Position numbers and translations under genes: made by a program. A model generated the notes under the pieces. It was not told the origin of the DNA and searched no databases. It was given only the letters and a program-made list of their open reading frames with translations. Source: Hofstenia miamia (Eukaryota > Xenacoelomorpha > Acoela > Hofsteniidae). Taken from it: a DNA stretch of 42,110 nucleotides. The stretch lies in contig CABFPE010000165.1 of NCBI GenBank assembly GCA_900660155.1, forward strand, positions 545,093-587,202, in the 5' to 3' direction. How positions within the stretch are numbered: position 1 is the stretch's first letter; every line of letters starts with the position of its first letter. This document shows, piece after piece, positions 32,232 through 42,110 of the stretch.

Positions 32232-32321
32232 TTTTCTTGTGGACACAAGCCGTACTACTCTGCATTGATCAGAAGAAGGTGAAGCCTCTCGATAAAATGA
32301 CATTATTAGAAGTACAGTGCG
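32232..32321 (+). CDS. Candidate 90-nt exon, unrecognised protein
   Basis: A plus-strand segment between TTAAATTCAG (AG at 32230-32231) and GTAAGC (32322-32327) is 90 nt long, phase 1-1, and reads FLWTQAVLLCIDQKKVKPLD then KMTLLEVQC without a stop. Both splice sites are good and the residue mix is protein-like. I do not recognise a family and found no partner exon on this strand nearby. The reverse strand is also partly open here, and a minus-strand exon candidate begins only 150 bp away, so one of the two strand assignments may be wrong. Confidence 0.35.
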
Positions 32322-32471
32322 GTAAGCTCTTGTTCTCATTTATAGTTGCTTATATTGTTGAATGAGGAGATATCCTGTCCTGTGTTTATAGAAACAACTT
32401 TTGTTGCAAGGCCAATAAGGAAGAGAAAATACAAAAATTTTCTAACACATTGCGAACAATAATTGGCTTAC

Positions 32472-32705
32472 CAACAAAAATTGCATCGTTTGCGCTGTGA
32501 CTTAAAGAATTTTTAAACAAGTGCTTTTTGACGGAACCACCCTTGCATATAATTAGCCTTCTACTGTGATCAAAATAGCTAACCTCCGGATATATTTGAG
32601 TTATGCAGTAGAGCTCAACAGTAACTATCATAGAAATGCTCGATAAGACTGTGAGGCAAGCCACTACAATAAAATTGTACCAAACATCTTCCAGAGTACA
32701 TGAAA
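32472..32705 (-). CDS. Candidate 234-nt exon with a membrane segment
   Basis: A minus-strand segment after TTATTGAAG (AG at 32706-32707) ends at a strong donor, G followed by GTAAGC (32466-32471). It is 234 nt, phase 1-1, and open. Residues FIVVACLTVLSSISMIVTVE form a likely transmembrane helix, followed by CITQIYPEV, a basic and hydrophilic tail, and HSANDAIFVG at the donor. The other strand has stops in this interval. No family was recognised. A minus-strand acceptor ending ACACAG near 32391 would add about 14 residues and a stop, a possible terminal exon. It could belong to a second minus-strand gene or to an upstream relative of the 18641 gene. Confidence 0.4.
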
Positions 32706-32739
32706 CTTCAATAATAATAATCACAACCTTCAATTCCAA

Positions 32740-33540
32740 TGTCTGGATACGCCACTTCTTAAGTCGATTTCTAAAAAAATTAGAAAGGCAATCATCCTGA
32801 TTTATTTAAACATCCCTATCAAGCAATATTAATTGCTAAGAAATTTTTCAAGCATGGAACTATAAGGTATTAGTTCTGCATTTATGTATATATAGAAAAC
32901 ATATTTCCTTATTTCTATTCGGATCGGATTGAAAATTAAGCAATACTTATATCATCTTGAATTATTTTAAATAATTCAAGCATGTCGCATCTGTCAAGTG
33001 ATTGCTGTTTTTAATAGACTCAGTCAAAACCTTTTGACGCCAAACATGCTGAACTCATGGCCAAATAGTGATTGTGCTTTAGTGCATTAAAGACACTTAG
33101 CAAATACACTCTAAATTACTGACATCACATAAATAGCTCATTATAAAACGCACATCACATTTGAAACCATAAATTCAAAGTAATTTTTTAGCAAGGTTTT
33201 ACTGTCGTTGACTGTTACTAAGTTTGTTAACCTCGACTAATCACAAATATCATTGTAAAATTTAAACAATTTAGGTATTCAACCAATTTTGATAAATTAT
33301 ACCAGTTTTACATTGAAATGATACTGAATGGTTTCTGAAGTCGTTATTCAATAGTTGTAATATGTTATTTAAATCTCATATTAATATAGAGTTATAACCG
33401 GGATGGCCCTGTGTGGCCCAAAATAGATTGAAGGTGGAGCTCAGAATTTTCAACATCCTATTAAAATAAATTATTTATCTTGTTTTGATATTTTACAACA
33501 TTATATTAACTATTATATTCAATTGAAAAATTATACGTCT
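32740..33540. other. AT-rich stretch, nothing recognised
   Basis: No coding segment, repeat family or RNA gene was identified on either strand. Confidence 0.45.
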
Positions 33541-33542
33541 AA

Positions 33543-33830
33543 AGTAAATTCACGGCATCAGCAAGGGAATTTAACTCAGAAATTGTGTTTGACCCACCAA
33601 CAAGCCCATGTTGTTCTGGTAGACCATGTAGAAAAGTATCGATGCTTTAAGTGGTAGTCAGAAAACTGTTTTATACACAGAGCTCCAAGGCACAGAGTGG
33701 AAGAGACTTTTCCACTAGTGGACGTATTATCACTTCAAGCCAATCGCTTTTGTCACCATCACGAATGAACTCTATTGAGTTATTAAGAAGTGCTGTGGAT
33801 GCAAAATTTTTTGCATTTAATTATAAATAA
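33543..33830 (+). pseudogene. Coding-like remnant with one internal stop, unrecognised
   Basis: In one plus-strand frame, 33543-33647 reads SEIVFDPPTSPCCSGRPC within an open stretch that ends at TAA (33648-33650). The same frame then continues open for 59 codons, including STSGRIITSSQSLLSPSRMN and SIELLRSAVDAKFF, to TAA at 33828-33830. Local GC is higher and the Ser/Pro/Arg-rich composition looks like a disordered C-terminal tail. No ATG or splice site fixes its start. It could be a gene remnant, a last exon with a sequencing error, or transposon debris. Confidence 0.25.
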
Positions 33831-34673
33831 ATTTAAATGTGTTTAATTCTCTTTATTTGAAAAAGTCTTGTTTGGATTGTAATGTTTTTGGCATGACGGG
33901 CTCAGGCCTAATTTTGGTCACTACAACGATCCGGTCAGGACTTGGGTTATCAGTGTAAAGGGCTGCCGTACTTGAAATCACGGGCATCTTGCAACTCTAT
34001 TAAACCAAGTCATAACAATTTCCACATTCACTTTTTTGAAAATCCATTTTTCAATAATAGTCTAGGAGAGTTTGTGTCCATATATGACAAAGTGAAATTT
34101 GATAGCCATCCATAATGACCATATTTTCAAATTCGTCATATCATAATGGAAATTGATGTAGAATACATGTAGAAATAGTTGTTTAATAATGTGGTTTCAA
34201 ACATATATAAATAGAAAACTGCAACAGGGACGTCGGGCAACAAACAAAATTAGAGAGCCAACGCTATTTTTCTGAGCTGTTTATACATTTTATACCTGGT
34301 AAATTATGCTTATTAGCCAAAACATACGCCACAGTTTCTCAACAAATTATCATAATAATTTTTCATGAATTTTAAAAATTTCAAATTTTATTCTTAACTA
34401 AAATAATGGTGCAGGTATAAAATTGCATAATCTACACGTTTTCATTTGTAGTTATTATAATTTATAACACATGTTCAGTGGAGTCACTATATTTTGAGAG
34501 CCCGGTGCGAGATGAGATGACAAAATGAGGGCTGGACAGCCCACTTCAATTTTATGTAGTACATTTTCAGTAACTGCTTAGTGCATAGAAGATATTTTAA
34601 CTACTTAATATTTTGAGCATAGACATGTGTAGATCAGAGTGGCCAACGGTTCACATATTTTTTGAACAACGAC
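33831..34673. other. No supported gene
   Basis: 33890-34000 is less AT-rich (contains GACGGGCTCAGGCCTAATTT and GATCCGGTCAGGAC) and resembles transposon debris, but no family can be named. Confidence 0.35.
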
Positions 34674-34770
34674 CAAACCCGACCCGCAGGCAATTGATCC
34701 ATGACACGACCCATTGTATGTTGACCAACAACGTGACCCATGCATCAGACAGGCAGATTTTGACCCGAGT
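34674..34770 (-). repeat. Decayed GGGTC-type repeat patch
   Basis: ACCCGACCCG, ACGACCCA, ACGTGACCCA and GACCCGAG occur within about 100 bp, the complementary-strand version of the 29900-30290 patch and much more eroded. It shows that this G-rich sequence is a dispersed family. The open frame here (34605-34814, minus) is a by-product. Confidence 0.5.
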
Positions 34771-35639
34771 TGCATTTCCAAATGTTTGACAAAACTAACA
34801 TGAAACAATATCATTACATTAATTATTGCAAATCATAACATAATGACACTAATTCAAAAAATCTTTTCAACTACCTCCCATAGATAGCTACAAATCTTCT
34901 TTTGAATTCTGCTATCGTTCTTCAAAAATTTATTTTTGTAATTTTGAGAATACTGTTGGCCATTATGTAACTCTGTTATAATAAAAATTTATAAATGACT
35001 GCAAAAATGACTTCTTCACATTAAACAAGACGCTCACAGAAAATAGGTAGTTTCTAAGCAAAGTCATATAAAGCTACAGAGAACAGCAAAACATTTTTGA
35101 TGCAATATTTCATAGACTGAAAAGAGAATGTTGAGGCCCCTTTGCTTATATTGGTAATCGGTTCTAAATATAATCTAGAGCAAAACATTGGTTTGGAACT
35201 TTTCTAGCAGTTTTATGTAGACTTGAGAAGAATACGAAACTGGGAGGTGTACATAGGAATGGGAAGAATATAGGATACAAAAAGATTTTTTATTAGTGAA
35301 TGGGCAGTGTGTATGAAATCTTTTTTTATATAAAAAATTATATCTTCTGGGCCCTTGAAAGTAGTGATCAAATATGTTTAATGAAGAGAAACTTATTTAT
35401 AACTGAAGTAGTGAACAAAAGCAGACTTAAAAATAATAATTTATTGCATTTTATAAATAATAGTATATGTTGAATTCTATTGACTATTTACAACACACCA
35501 TTTATGTATACAAACTGCTGTAAAATTTAAAAATCCAAAGCACATTTCATTAATTACTTTATAACATATGATATTTCAAATGCTAGTTTGATTGAAACTT
35601 GTTGGGATGAATATACTTTTTATGATTAATTAATTTCAG

Positions 35640-36966
35640 GAACAAGTTATGATTGCAAAATTGAAAAAAGAGAAAATAATTCTAAACATGGAGGATATGC
35701 AATTCTTTTTAAAAAGTAATTTAAGATCATCAAATTACTGGAATCAACAAACCGCGAATTTGCATGCTCTACAGTCATTGAGTTCGACAAGTTTGTTGCT
35801 ATTTATTGGCTTATACATTCCTTCGAGAAATAGTAACTATTGGCCTTCTACTACAATGATAATTGATTACATACAGAATATGAAAACTTCATTTGAACAT
35901 TGCAAGCCAAATTTTCGTTATTTAATGTAAACAATGGGTGAATCATGGACGTCTACGATAATTTGCTAACTAAAATATCGAAAATTTTAACACTTTTCTC
36001 ATTTATAATTTATTAAAATATATTTTATTGAAATGTTTTATTTAAAAATTAAGAATGTAATAACATAAATATAATTTATTTATTCAAAAGTTTTAGCGTT
36101 GTTTAAATTGTCATCAAAGAAGTTCTATTAAAATTATCTAAAGGTTAAACAAAGCATCAGCCTCAACTGTTTATCAGTAAAAAAGCGTGTCGTGTCCAGA
36201 TGTTTATATCGTAGAAGTCCATGGGTAAATTCAATTTTCCTTCAATGATGTTTCTTGTGGTATTTCTACGAATGAATATGGTAAATTATGTAATTTCCAA
36301 CAAATATCAATGAAAATACATTTGATTTCATATTTATGAATGAAATTCCCTAAAAAATGATAAAATTATTTCATATTCCCATTACGAAGCTTTTCTGATC
36401 ACTTCTTATTTTCATTAATACAAACACTTCATTACCAAATATACAAGTTCGAAAGATTAGTGATGCTGAAAATTCAATTAATAAAACAGAAATTTCATTT
36501 GACTTGATTGAATATAGAAAACCGCTTTTTGCGAATCCTTTCTGTTCTCATTCAATAAGACATCAAAAGATACAGAAGTATGCACTAATTATTGGTACAA
36601 TGGATTACTTAATAGTATTCAACGAAAACCTATCAAAACGAGAAATAAAAGAAATTATTTACGATTGTACTTCACATTTTAAACTACTAATTTATTTAAT
36701 AAATGCAATTCTTTAAGTAAAGCATTTTTAAAGTCTATTGAGAATTATGTAATGATGAATTTACGTCTGTGGAATTATATAAAAATATATTTTTTGAACA
36801 TTTATGTTCTACAAAATTTATTAATAACTTTTGCTACAAGTTTTTACAATTTCTAAATCAATCACATATTCCACTACCAAAATATTATGATGAAATTATT
36901 GCTGAAGATCCATTGACTATTTCCGGCTCGTACATGCAAGCAGGGCAAGAAATGCTTGCGCAATAA
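35640..36966 (+). pseudogene. Broken coding-like region of unknown origin
   Basis: Three plus-strand open stretches follow each other. 35640-35930, just after TAATTTCAG, is 93-odd codons from the ATG at 35649; a competing frame reads STVIEFDKFVAIYWLIHSFE. About 36420-36716 includes YRKPLFANPFCSHSIRHQ and LSKREIKEIIYDCTSHFKLL. 36769-36966 includes LYKNIFFEHLC and ends YMQAGQEMLAQ. The last two lie about 50 bp apart in different frames, with a third frame (SLSKAFLKSIENYVMM) bridging them, as expected of a frameshifted gene. No domain was recognised; host pseudogene and transposon remnant are equally possible. Confidence 0.3.
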
Positions 36967-37417
36967 TTTTTTAATAAATGAGTTTCATTCTAAATTGTAT
37001 GAATTATTTTTATCTATACAAGTGTACAAATCGTAAATTGTTAGTTTTCGTTAAAACACCATTTAAAAATCAAGTAATAATATGTATCGGATATAGGACA
37101 TAAATATATTCATTTCCATGATTTGCTTTACGCTCGCACAAAGCCATTAAATTATATCCGTTTTCTCATTGCGCGAATATTTAGCTAGCAAAGCAAGGAG
37201 TCCGGTCATTGCTTTGCACTGAAACACTCTTGTTGTAAAAGAACCACGCGACGTAAACCACCAGAAGTAAATATGCTATTTAAATATCAATCAGAAAAAT
37301 TTTTCTATTCAAGCTGGGCTCCTGCTGGGATAATGATTTTTTCGAATTTTCTCCCCCGTATTCCTTGTACAAATTCTTATATAAGAATACGGTAGCCATT
37401 CGTCTTTCTTTGTTCGA
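36967..37417. other. No supported gene
   Basis: A plus-strand frame between about 37190 and 37396 is open and locally GC-richer (CKRTTRRKPPEVNMLF), but it lacks a convincing start or splice context and is not called. Confidence 0.35.
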
Positions 37418-38371
37418 AGAAATTTTATAGGAATTTATAGGAATTGTTAGTGAAAAGCGAATTTTTTCTATTAATGTGCAAATAATTCATTTAAAAATCA
37501 AATTTAAGATTGATATATTTCGAAATATATTGACGTTATATGCACTTAAATGGAGGCCAGTTCCACATCCTTATGCAAATGCCGTTTAATAGAACTGTTA
37601 AATTTTAAAAACTTTGGGCAATTTAAATGTGATTACCCTCTGCTACCATTTTCTGTTCTAAATTTCTACTCTAATTTATTAATCTTGAAAAACGTTGTAA
37701 TTAATCTATCATTGACAAGGCTAAAATTGTAAATCAACAAAATCCGATATTTTGAAATGCACGATTTTTCGACTGACATACCTGAAATTTGTAAATATTT
37801 GATTTAATACAAACTATTGAATTTTGAGCAGCGTCTGCAGAACGATTATTTTGTGTTTAAAGAAAATGTAAGCAAATTCAAAAACAACCGTTAGAGGAGA
37901 AAAAACTAACTACAGAAATTATGAGCATTTTTGCTTGAAAATGTTTTATTAAATGAACCGCAGGACTAATCTTATTTTTATAATAATATTAAAAATATTT
38001 TTTTGAAAAAAACCCTCATAGATTTCTAATATAATATATTTTATTATTTATACTAATTTGTTATTTAAAAGTATTTGCTAGCCTAGGTTTTGTATGGACG
38101 AGCGCAACTGCCAATGACATGCTAGTAATTTATTAACAACTACTTTTCCTCTGTTTACAAAGAATATGGCGAAATTTAATTTTTGGAGCAACTACCTCAT
38201 AATAAAATTCAAATTAATTTATACATGGTTTATAAGGAATAAAGTAAAATGACTCCAAATGGATGTGGTTTAGATGATTTACCTGCTAAATTTTTTCATG
38301 AATTTCTATTCATATCTTAAATCTTTTTAAAAGATTGCATACAGATTTTCTCAATACCAAATATATGTAGT
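37418..38371 (+). repeat. 954-bp direct duplication, copy 1
   Basis: Repeated at an offset of 955 bp as 38373-39326, with no difference noticed, separated by one N. It contains a 60-codon open frame (37550-37732) that is therefore present twice and shows no domain. The pattern suggests overlapping contig ends joined without merging rather than a biological duplication. Confidence 0.9.
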
Positions 38372-38372
38372 N

Positions 38373-39326
38373 AGAAATTTTATAGGAATTTATAGGAATT
38401 GTTAGTGAAAAGCGAATTTTTTCTATTAATGTGCAAATAATTCATTTAAAAATCAAATTTAAGATTGATATATTTCGAAATATATTGACGTTATATGCAC
38501 TTAAATGGAGGCCAGTTCCACATCCTTATGCAAATGCCGTTTAATAGAACTGTTAAATTTTAAAAACTTTGGGCAATTTAAATGTGATTACCCTCTGCTA
38601 CCATTTTCTGTTCTAAATTTCTACTCTAATTTATTAATCTTGAAAAACGTTGTAATTAATCTATCATTGACAAGGCTAAAATTGTAAATCAACAAAATCC
38701 GATATTTTGAAATGCACGATTTTTCGACTGACATACCTGAAATTTGTAAATATTTGATTTAATACAAACTATTGAATTTTGAGCAGCGTCTGCAGAACGA
38801 TTATTTTGTGTTTAAAGAAAATGTAAGCAAATTCAAAAACAACCGTTAGAGGAGAAAAAACTAACTACAGAAATTATGAGCATTTTTGCTTGAAAATGTT
38901 TTATTAAATGAACCGCAGGACTAATCTTATTTTTATAATAATATTAAAAATATTTTTTTGAAAAAAACCCTCATAGATTTCTAATATAATATATTTTATT
39001 ATTTATACTAATTTGTTATTTAAAAGTATTTGCTAGCCTAGGTTTTGTATGGACGAGCGCAACTGCCAATGACATGCTAGTAATTTATTAACAACTACTT
39101 TTCCTCTGTTTACAAAGAATATGGCGAAATTTAATTTTTGGAGCAACTACCTCATAATAAAATTCAAATTAATTTATACATGGTTTATAAGGAATAAAGT
39201 AAAATGACTCCAAATGGATGTGGTTTAGATGATTTACCTGCTAAATTTTTTCATGAATTTCTATTCATATCTTAAATCTTTTTAAAAGATTGCATACAGA
39301 TTTTCTCAATACCAAATATATGTAGT
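38373..39326 (+). repeat. 954-bp direct duplication, copy 2
   Basis: Apparently identical to 37418-38371. Copy 1 ends ATATGTAGT followed by the single N at 38372; copy 2 ends ATATGTAGT and continues into unique sequence. The lack of divergence and the N exactly at the junction make an assembly artefact the simplest reading. Confidence 0.9.
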
Positions 39327-40567
39327 TTTACACATTAAGCCAAGCAAATGTATAGCTTAAAATGGAAAATACATAACTAAAAAAATTGGTTTATTGCTTC
39401 GCTTCTAGTAAAGTTACATTATTGTACTTTAGATTTTAATAACATATTTCTCCCAAAATAATGACTCATACTAACTTGTAACTGCTCAAATTTCCTAACA
39501 GGCTTAAAGAAATTTTTATGAAAATTTGGAAAAATCAGCTGGCAACATATAAGATGCAATAACCATCTATTTGGTTAGTAAGTATGACCTGCACATCACT
39601 GAAATTAACTTGTACATAATGCCTCAATGCTTATTACAATAGTGAACTACTTGAGAATGAGGCTAAATTAAATTAGGTTTTTAAGGATTTTAGGAACAAA
39701 TACATATAGTGAACATAACTATCTGATCAATTCTAAAGGTGCAAATGCCTTGGAAATTCTTTGGAGACTTTCATTGACACTCATGTTCTACAAACTGGTG
39801 CATGGAAAATATTTTTTATTAAAAATTCACACAGACTTGGTTTGACAATAATTTCTTAACTCCATATGCAACAGGAGCGTTAAGTCCACCCCCTAAACCT
39901 TTTAAATTTAAGTCAGTTGAAAATGTCAATATGCCTGACTTATGCTTTTGTAGCTCTATTTTGACAAGATCTAGGATAATTTCACCGGCTGTTCTCCTGT
40001 TATATGAGTTTTGTCAGCACAATTTTCAACATTTTGATGATGTCATAATATAATTTTACACGAAACTGTTGATTTGTTCGCTATTTTAAATTTCATATCT
40101 GATATAAAGTAAAAAGCATCCCATAAATACATTAATCAGGCGTCGTCAACTCAGAAATCATCATTAAATTTTGCCTTTTGAAAACATCCAAAAATCATGA
40201 AAGTTTAACTACCTCATTTTGAAAATGATGATGGAATCTGAAAGCCTCATTTAGAGAAGAAACATTATAATATGAAGAAATCTTTTAAACATATTGAAAA
40301 AAAATAATTCAAAAAATACCAATTTTTTTTCATTTTTAAGTTACAAAAAAATTATAAATGTCTTAAATTCAAAAAAGCCTAAAAGAGAGTATTACATATC
40401 AGTTGCAATTAGCCAATAGAATGTTTTTAGTAGTACTTTGCACTAATTTGTGAATCCTAGGAAAATTAATTGAATTTCCTTATTAGTTTAGAGGTGGAGG
40501 GGGACGGGGGCAAAATGTAGTAATCGAGTTTTACTGAAAAATCTAAATGCAAAATTGGGCTTATTCA

Positions 40568-40602
<35 letters not shown>

Positions 40603-42110
40603 CATTGTGATTTCAATTATCATATAAAATGTCTTCAGTTTTGCTTAGCTTAGAAAAGAGACGTAGGTACATAAGCGGACTGTCGCATTATCTGTAAAAT
40701 CTGTTTGCAGCACTGGTCAGGACCAGTAGTGATTGATCAATTGAGTGAAATTTAATATCTACTAGCTGATAGATAGCCGAATATTTGGAAGCAACCAAGC
40801 TATTTTAGATTTTAAATTAGATTCAAAAGAATATAATTGCTCCCAAAATTATAATAAATTTCTGTGAATAAGCGCCAAAAGCATTTCTGGATCTGCACTT
40901 TTACTTTGATTTTACCAAGGTCCTCCGTTCTATTTCCGATAGTGCTTAAACTAAGCCAATGATTCTAGCTTAAAAACAAAAATTAACGCCATGCAAAAAA
41001 GCATGTCCATACAGTAAAGGTGTCTGCAAACAACCTGATGTAGTGCAATTTTGCTAAGAAATGATTGTGCAAAAACAATTTTTCAAATCGTTTAAATTCT
41101 AGATCCCCTTCAAAAGTAATGAAGTTTTGCTCTAAAAATTGCCATAATTAAAGGAATCCTCCATTATCAAATATGAAATGTGTTACCTTTCCGCGTTTTT
41201 TTGCATCTCACAGCTAAAGTCGACAAATTATCATTGATTAAACGTCTTAGAAGTTCTAAAAAGGTCATTAAGTCTTTTTTTTGTATTGAGTAATGGAATT
41301 GTATTCTTCATAGGTTGATGGAGCGTTGATAAAATAAAACCATTAATGATGGCAATTGTAAAGCAATAATACATTTCTGCTAATTATGTATCTATAGTAC
41401 TTTTACATGTTTGCAGTTCAAATTACATTATATCAAATATTAATAAAGGAAGTGCCAGTAACTAAATGTTTGCATGTAGGCATTCAAATTCAATGAAGCT
41501 TTGCTAAAATTTGCTTGACAGGTTTTACTCATCAATGACGTAATTATTCCTTAAACATTTTATAAATTATATTTTTGCGGTTTAGTCCCTAACTGCGAGA
41601 AAAAATGTAAAAATGAGAAATAATTTATGTTGGACAGAAGTGGATTCCCGAAATACTACAATTTTGAGAGAAGACTCCATCACTTTGAAGAAGAAGAAGA
41701 ATAAAGAGAAAAAATCTTTTTTAGTGTGATTAAATACATTCAACTAATGCTAATACTACCTCAATAATTGAGTTATTAAAAAATCAAAAACACTGAAATA
41801 ACACATAAGACAAGGCACAAAGTTTACAAGATCATAGTACAGAAAGTGCATATTGAAGAGGTTAAAAAATCTAACTGATTTGAAACATTTTTTTTGCAAT
41901 TGATTCTTAGGCAAAATTGCACCACATCAGGTTGTTCAAATGCAACTATTCAAACATGATCAAAATATGGACACCTCTAGCATACCGTTGTGTATTTTGA
42001 GACCCAAGGCTACATTATAATTCAATTAAGATAAACAATAATTTCAACCATGATTTGGATAATTTAATGGACAAGTAGGATAATTATATAATTATATTAG
42101 TTTGTATATT
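39327..42110. other. AT-rich stretch, no gene recognised
   Basis: No coding segment longer than background. A (TA)n run lies at about 40570-40599. GTCCACCCCCTAAAC near 39887 and GTTTAGAGGTGGAGGGGGAC near 40485 are roughly inverted and could bound a non-autonomous transposon of about 620 bp, but there is no target duplication to confirm it. Confidence 0.4.

Noticed and set aside
37550..37732. 60-codon ORF as a duplicated gene pair with 38505-38687
   Set aside because: Both lie in the artefactual 954-bp duplication and the frame has no domain or splice context.

Overview
The window is strongly AT-rich animal nuclear DNA. There are no operons or ribosome-binding sites, and the few credible coding segments are short exons bounded by GT-AG splice signals. 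Degraded cut-and-paste DNA transposons (PIF/Harbinger, piggyBac, two hAT-like, one Tc1/mariner-like) lie in between. Long introns, low GC and this transposon mix suggest an invertebrate; I cannot name the species. Two assembly scars are visible: a gap of exactly 1000 N (19983-20982), and a single N at 38372 between two apparently identical 954-bp blocks.

Positions 1-18641 look like the 5' part of one minus-strand gene for a secreted or membrane protein. It begins with a signal-peptide exon (18527-18641), then after a long intron a 615-nt cysteine-rich exon with many N-glycosylation sequons (12436-13050). A series of very small candidate exons follows (51, 45, 33, 36, 39 and 36 nt) and probably runs off the left edge. 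Every proposed internal exon is a multiple of three and joins in phase 1-1, and most begin after ATTTAG. Several of the smallest (786, 1408, 3103, with two decayed copies at 1164 and 1235) are related to one another and encode a Ser/Thr-rich 12-13 residue repeat. This is the most interesting signal in the window. It is assembled from splice motifs, phase and internal similarity only, with no transcript evidence.

The introns of that gene hold a dead mariner-like transposase (6198-7209), a CRE/CCAAT cluster (5826-5956), old short repeats (4763-6032), a hAT C-terminal fragment (14266-14511) and a small MITE (17383-17532).

19326-24154 is a PIF/Harbinger element with TAA target duplications and an unusual set of eight copies of one terminal motif, four near each end. 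A defective piggyBac element with TTAA duplications (21096-23085) sits inside it. 25719-27092 is an 18-copy satellite of a 76-bp unit. 29900-30290 is a GGGTC-rich patch with two G-quadruplex motifs. 30641-32014 is a degraded hAT element.

Two exon-like segments on opposite strands lie at 32232-32321 (+) and 32472-32705 (-, with a probable membrane segment). Weak coding-like remnants occur at 33543-33830 and 35640-36966. The rest to 42110 is the artefactual duplication and AT-rich sequence without recognisable genes.
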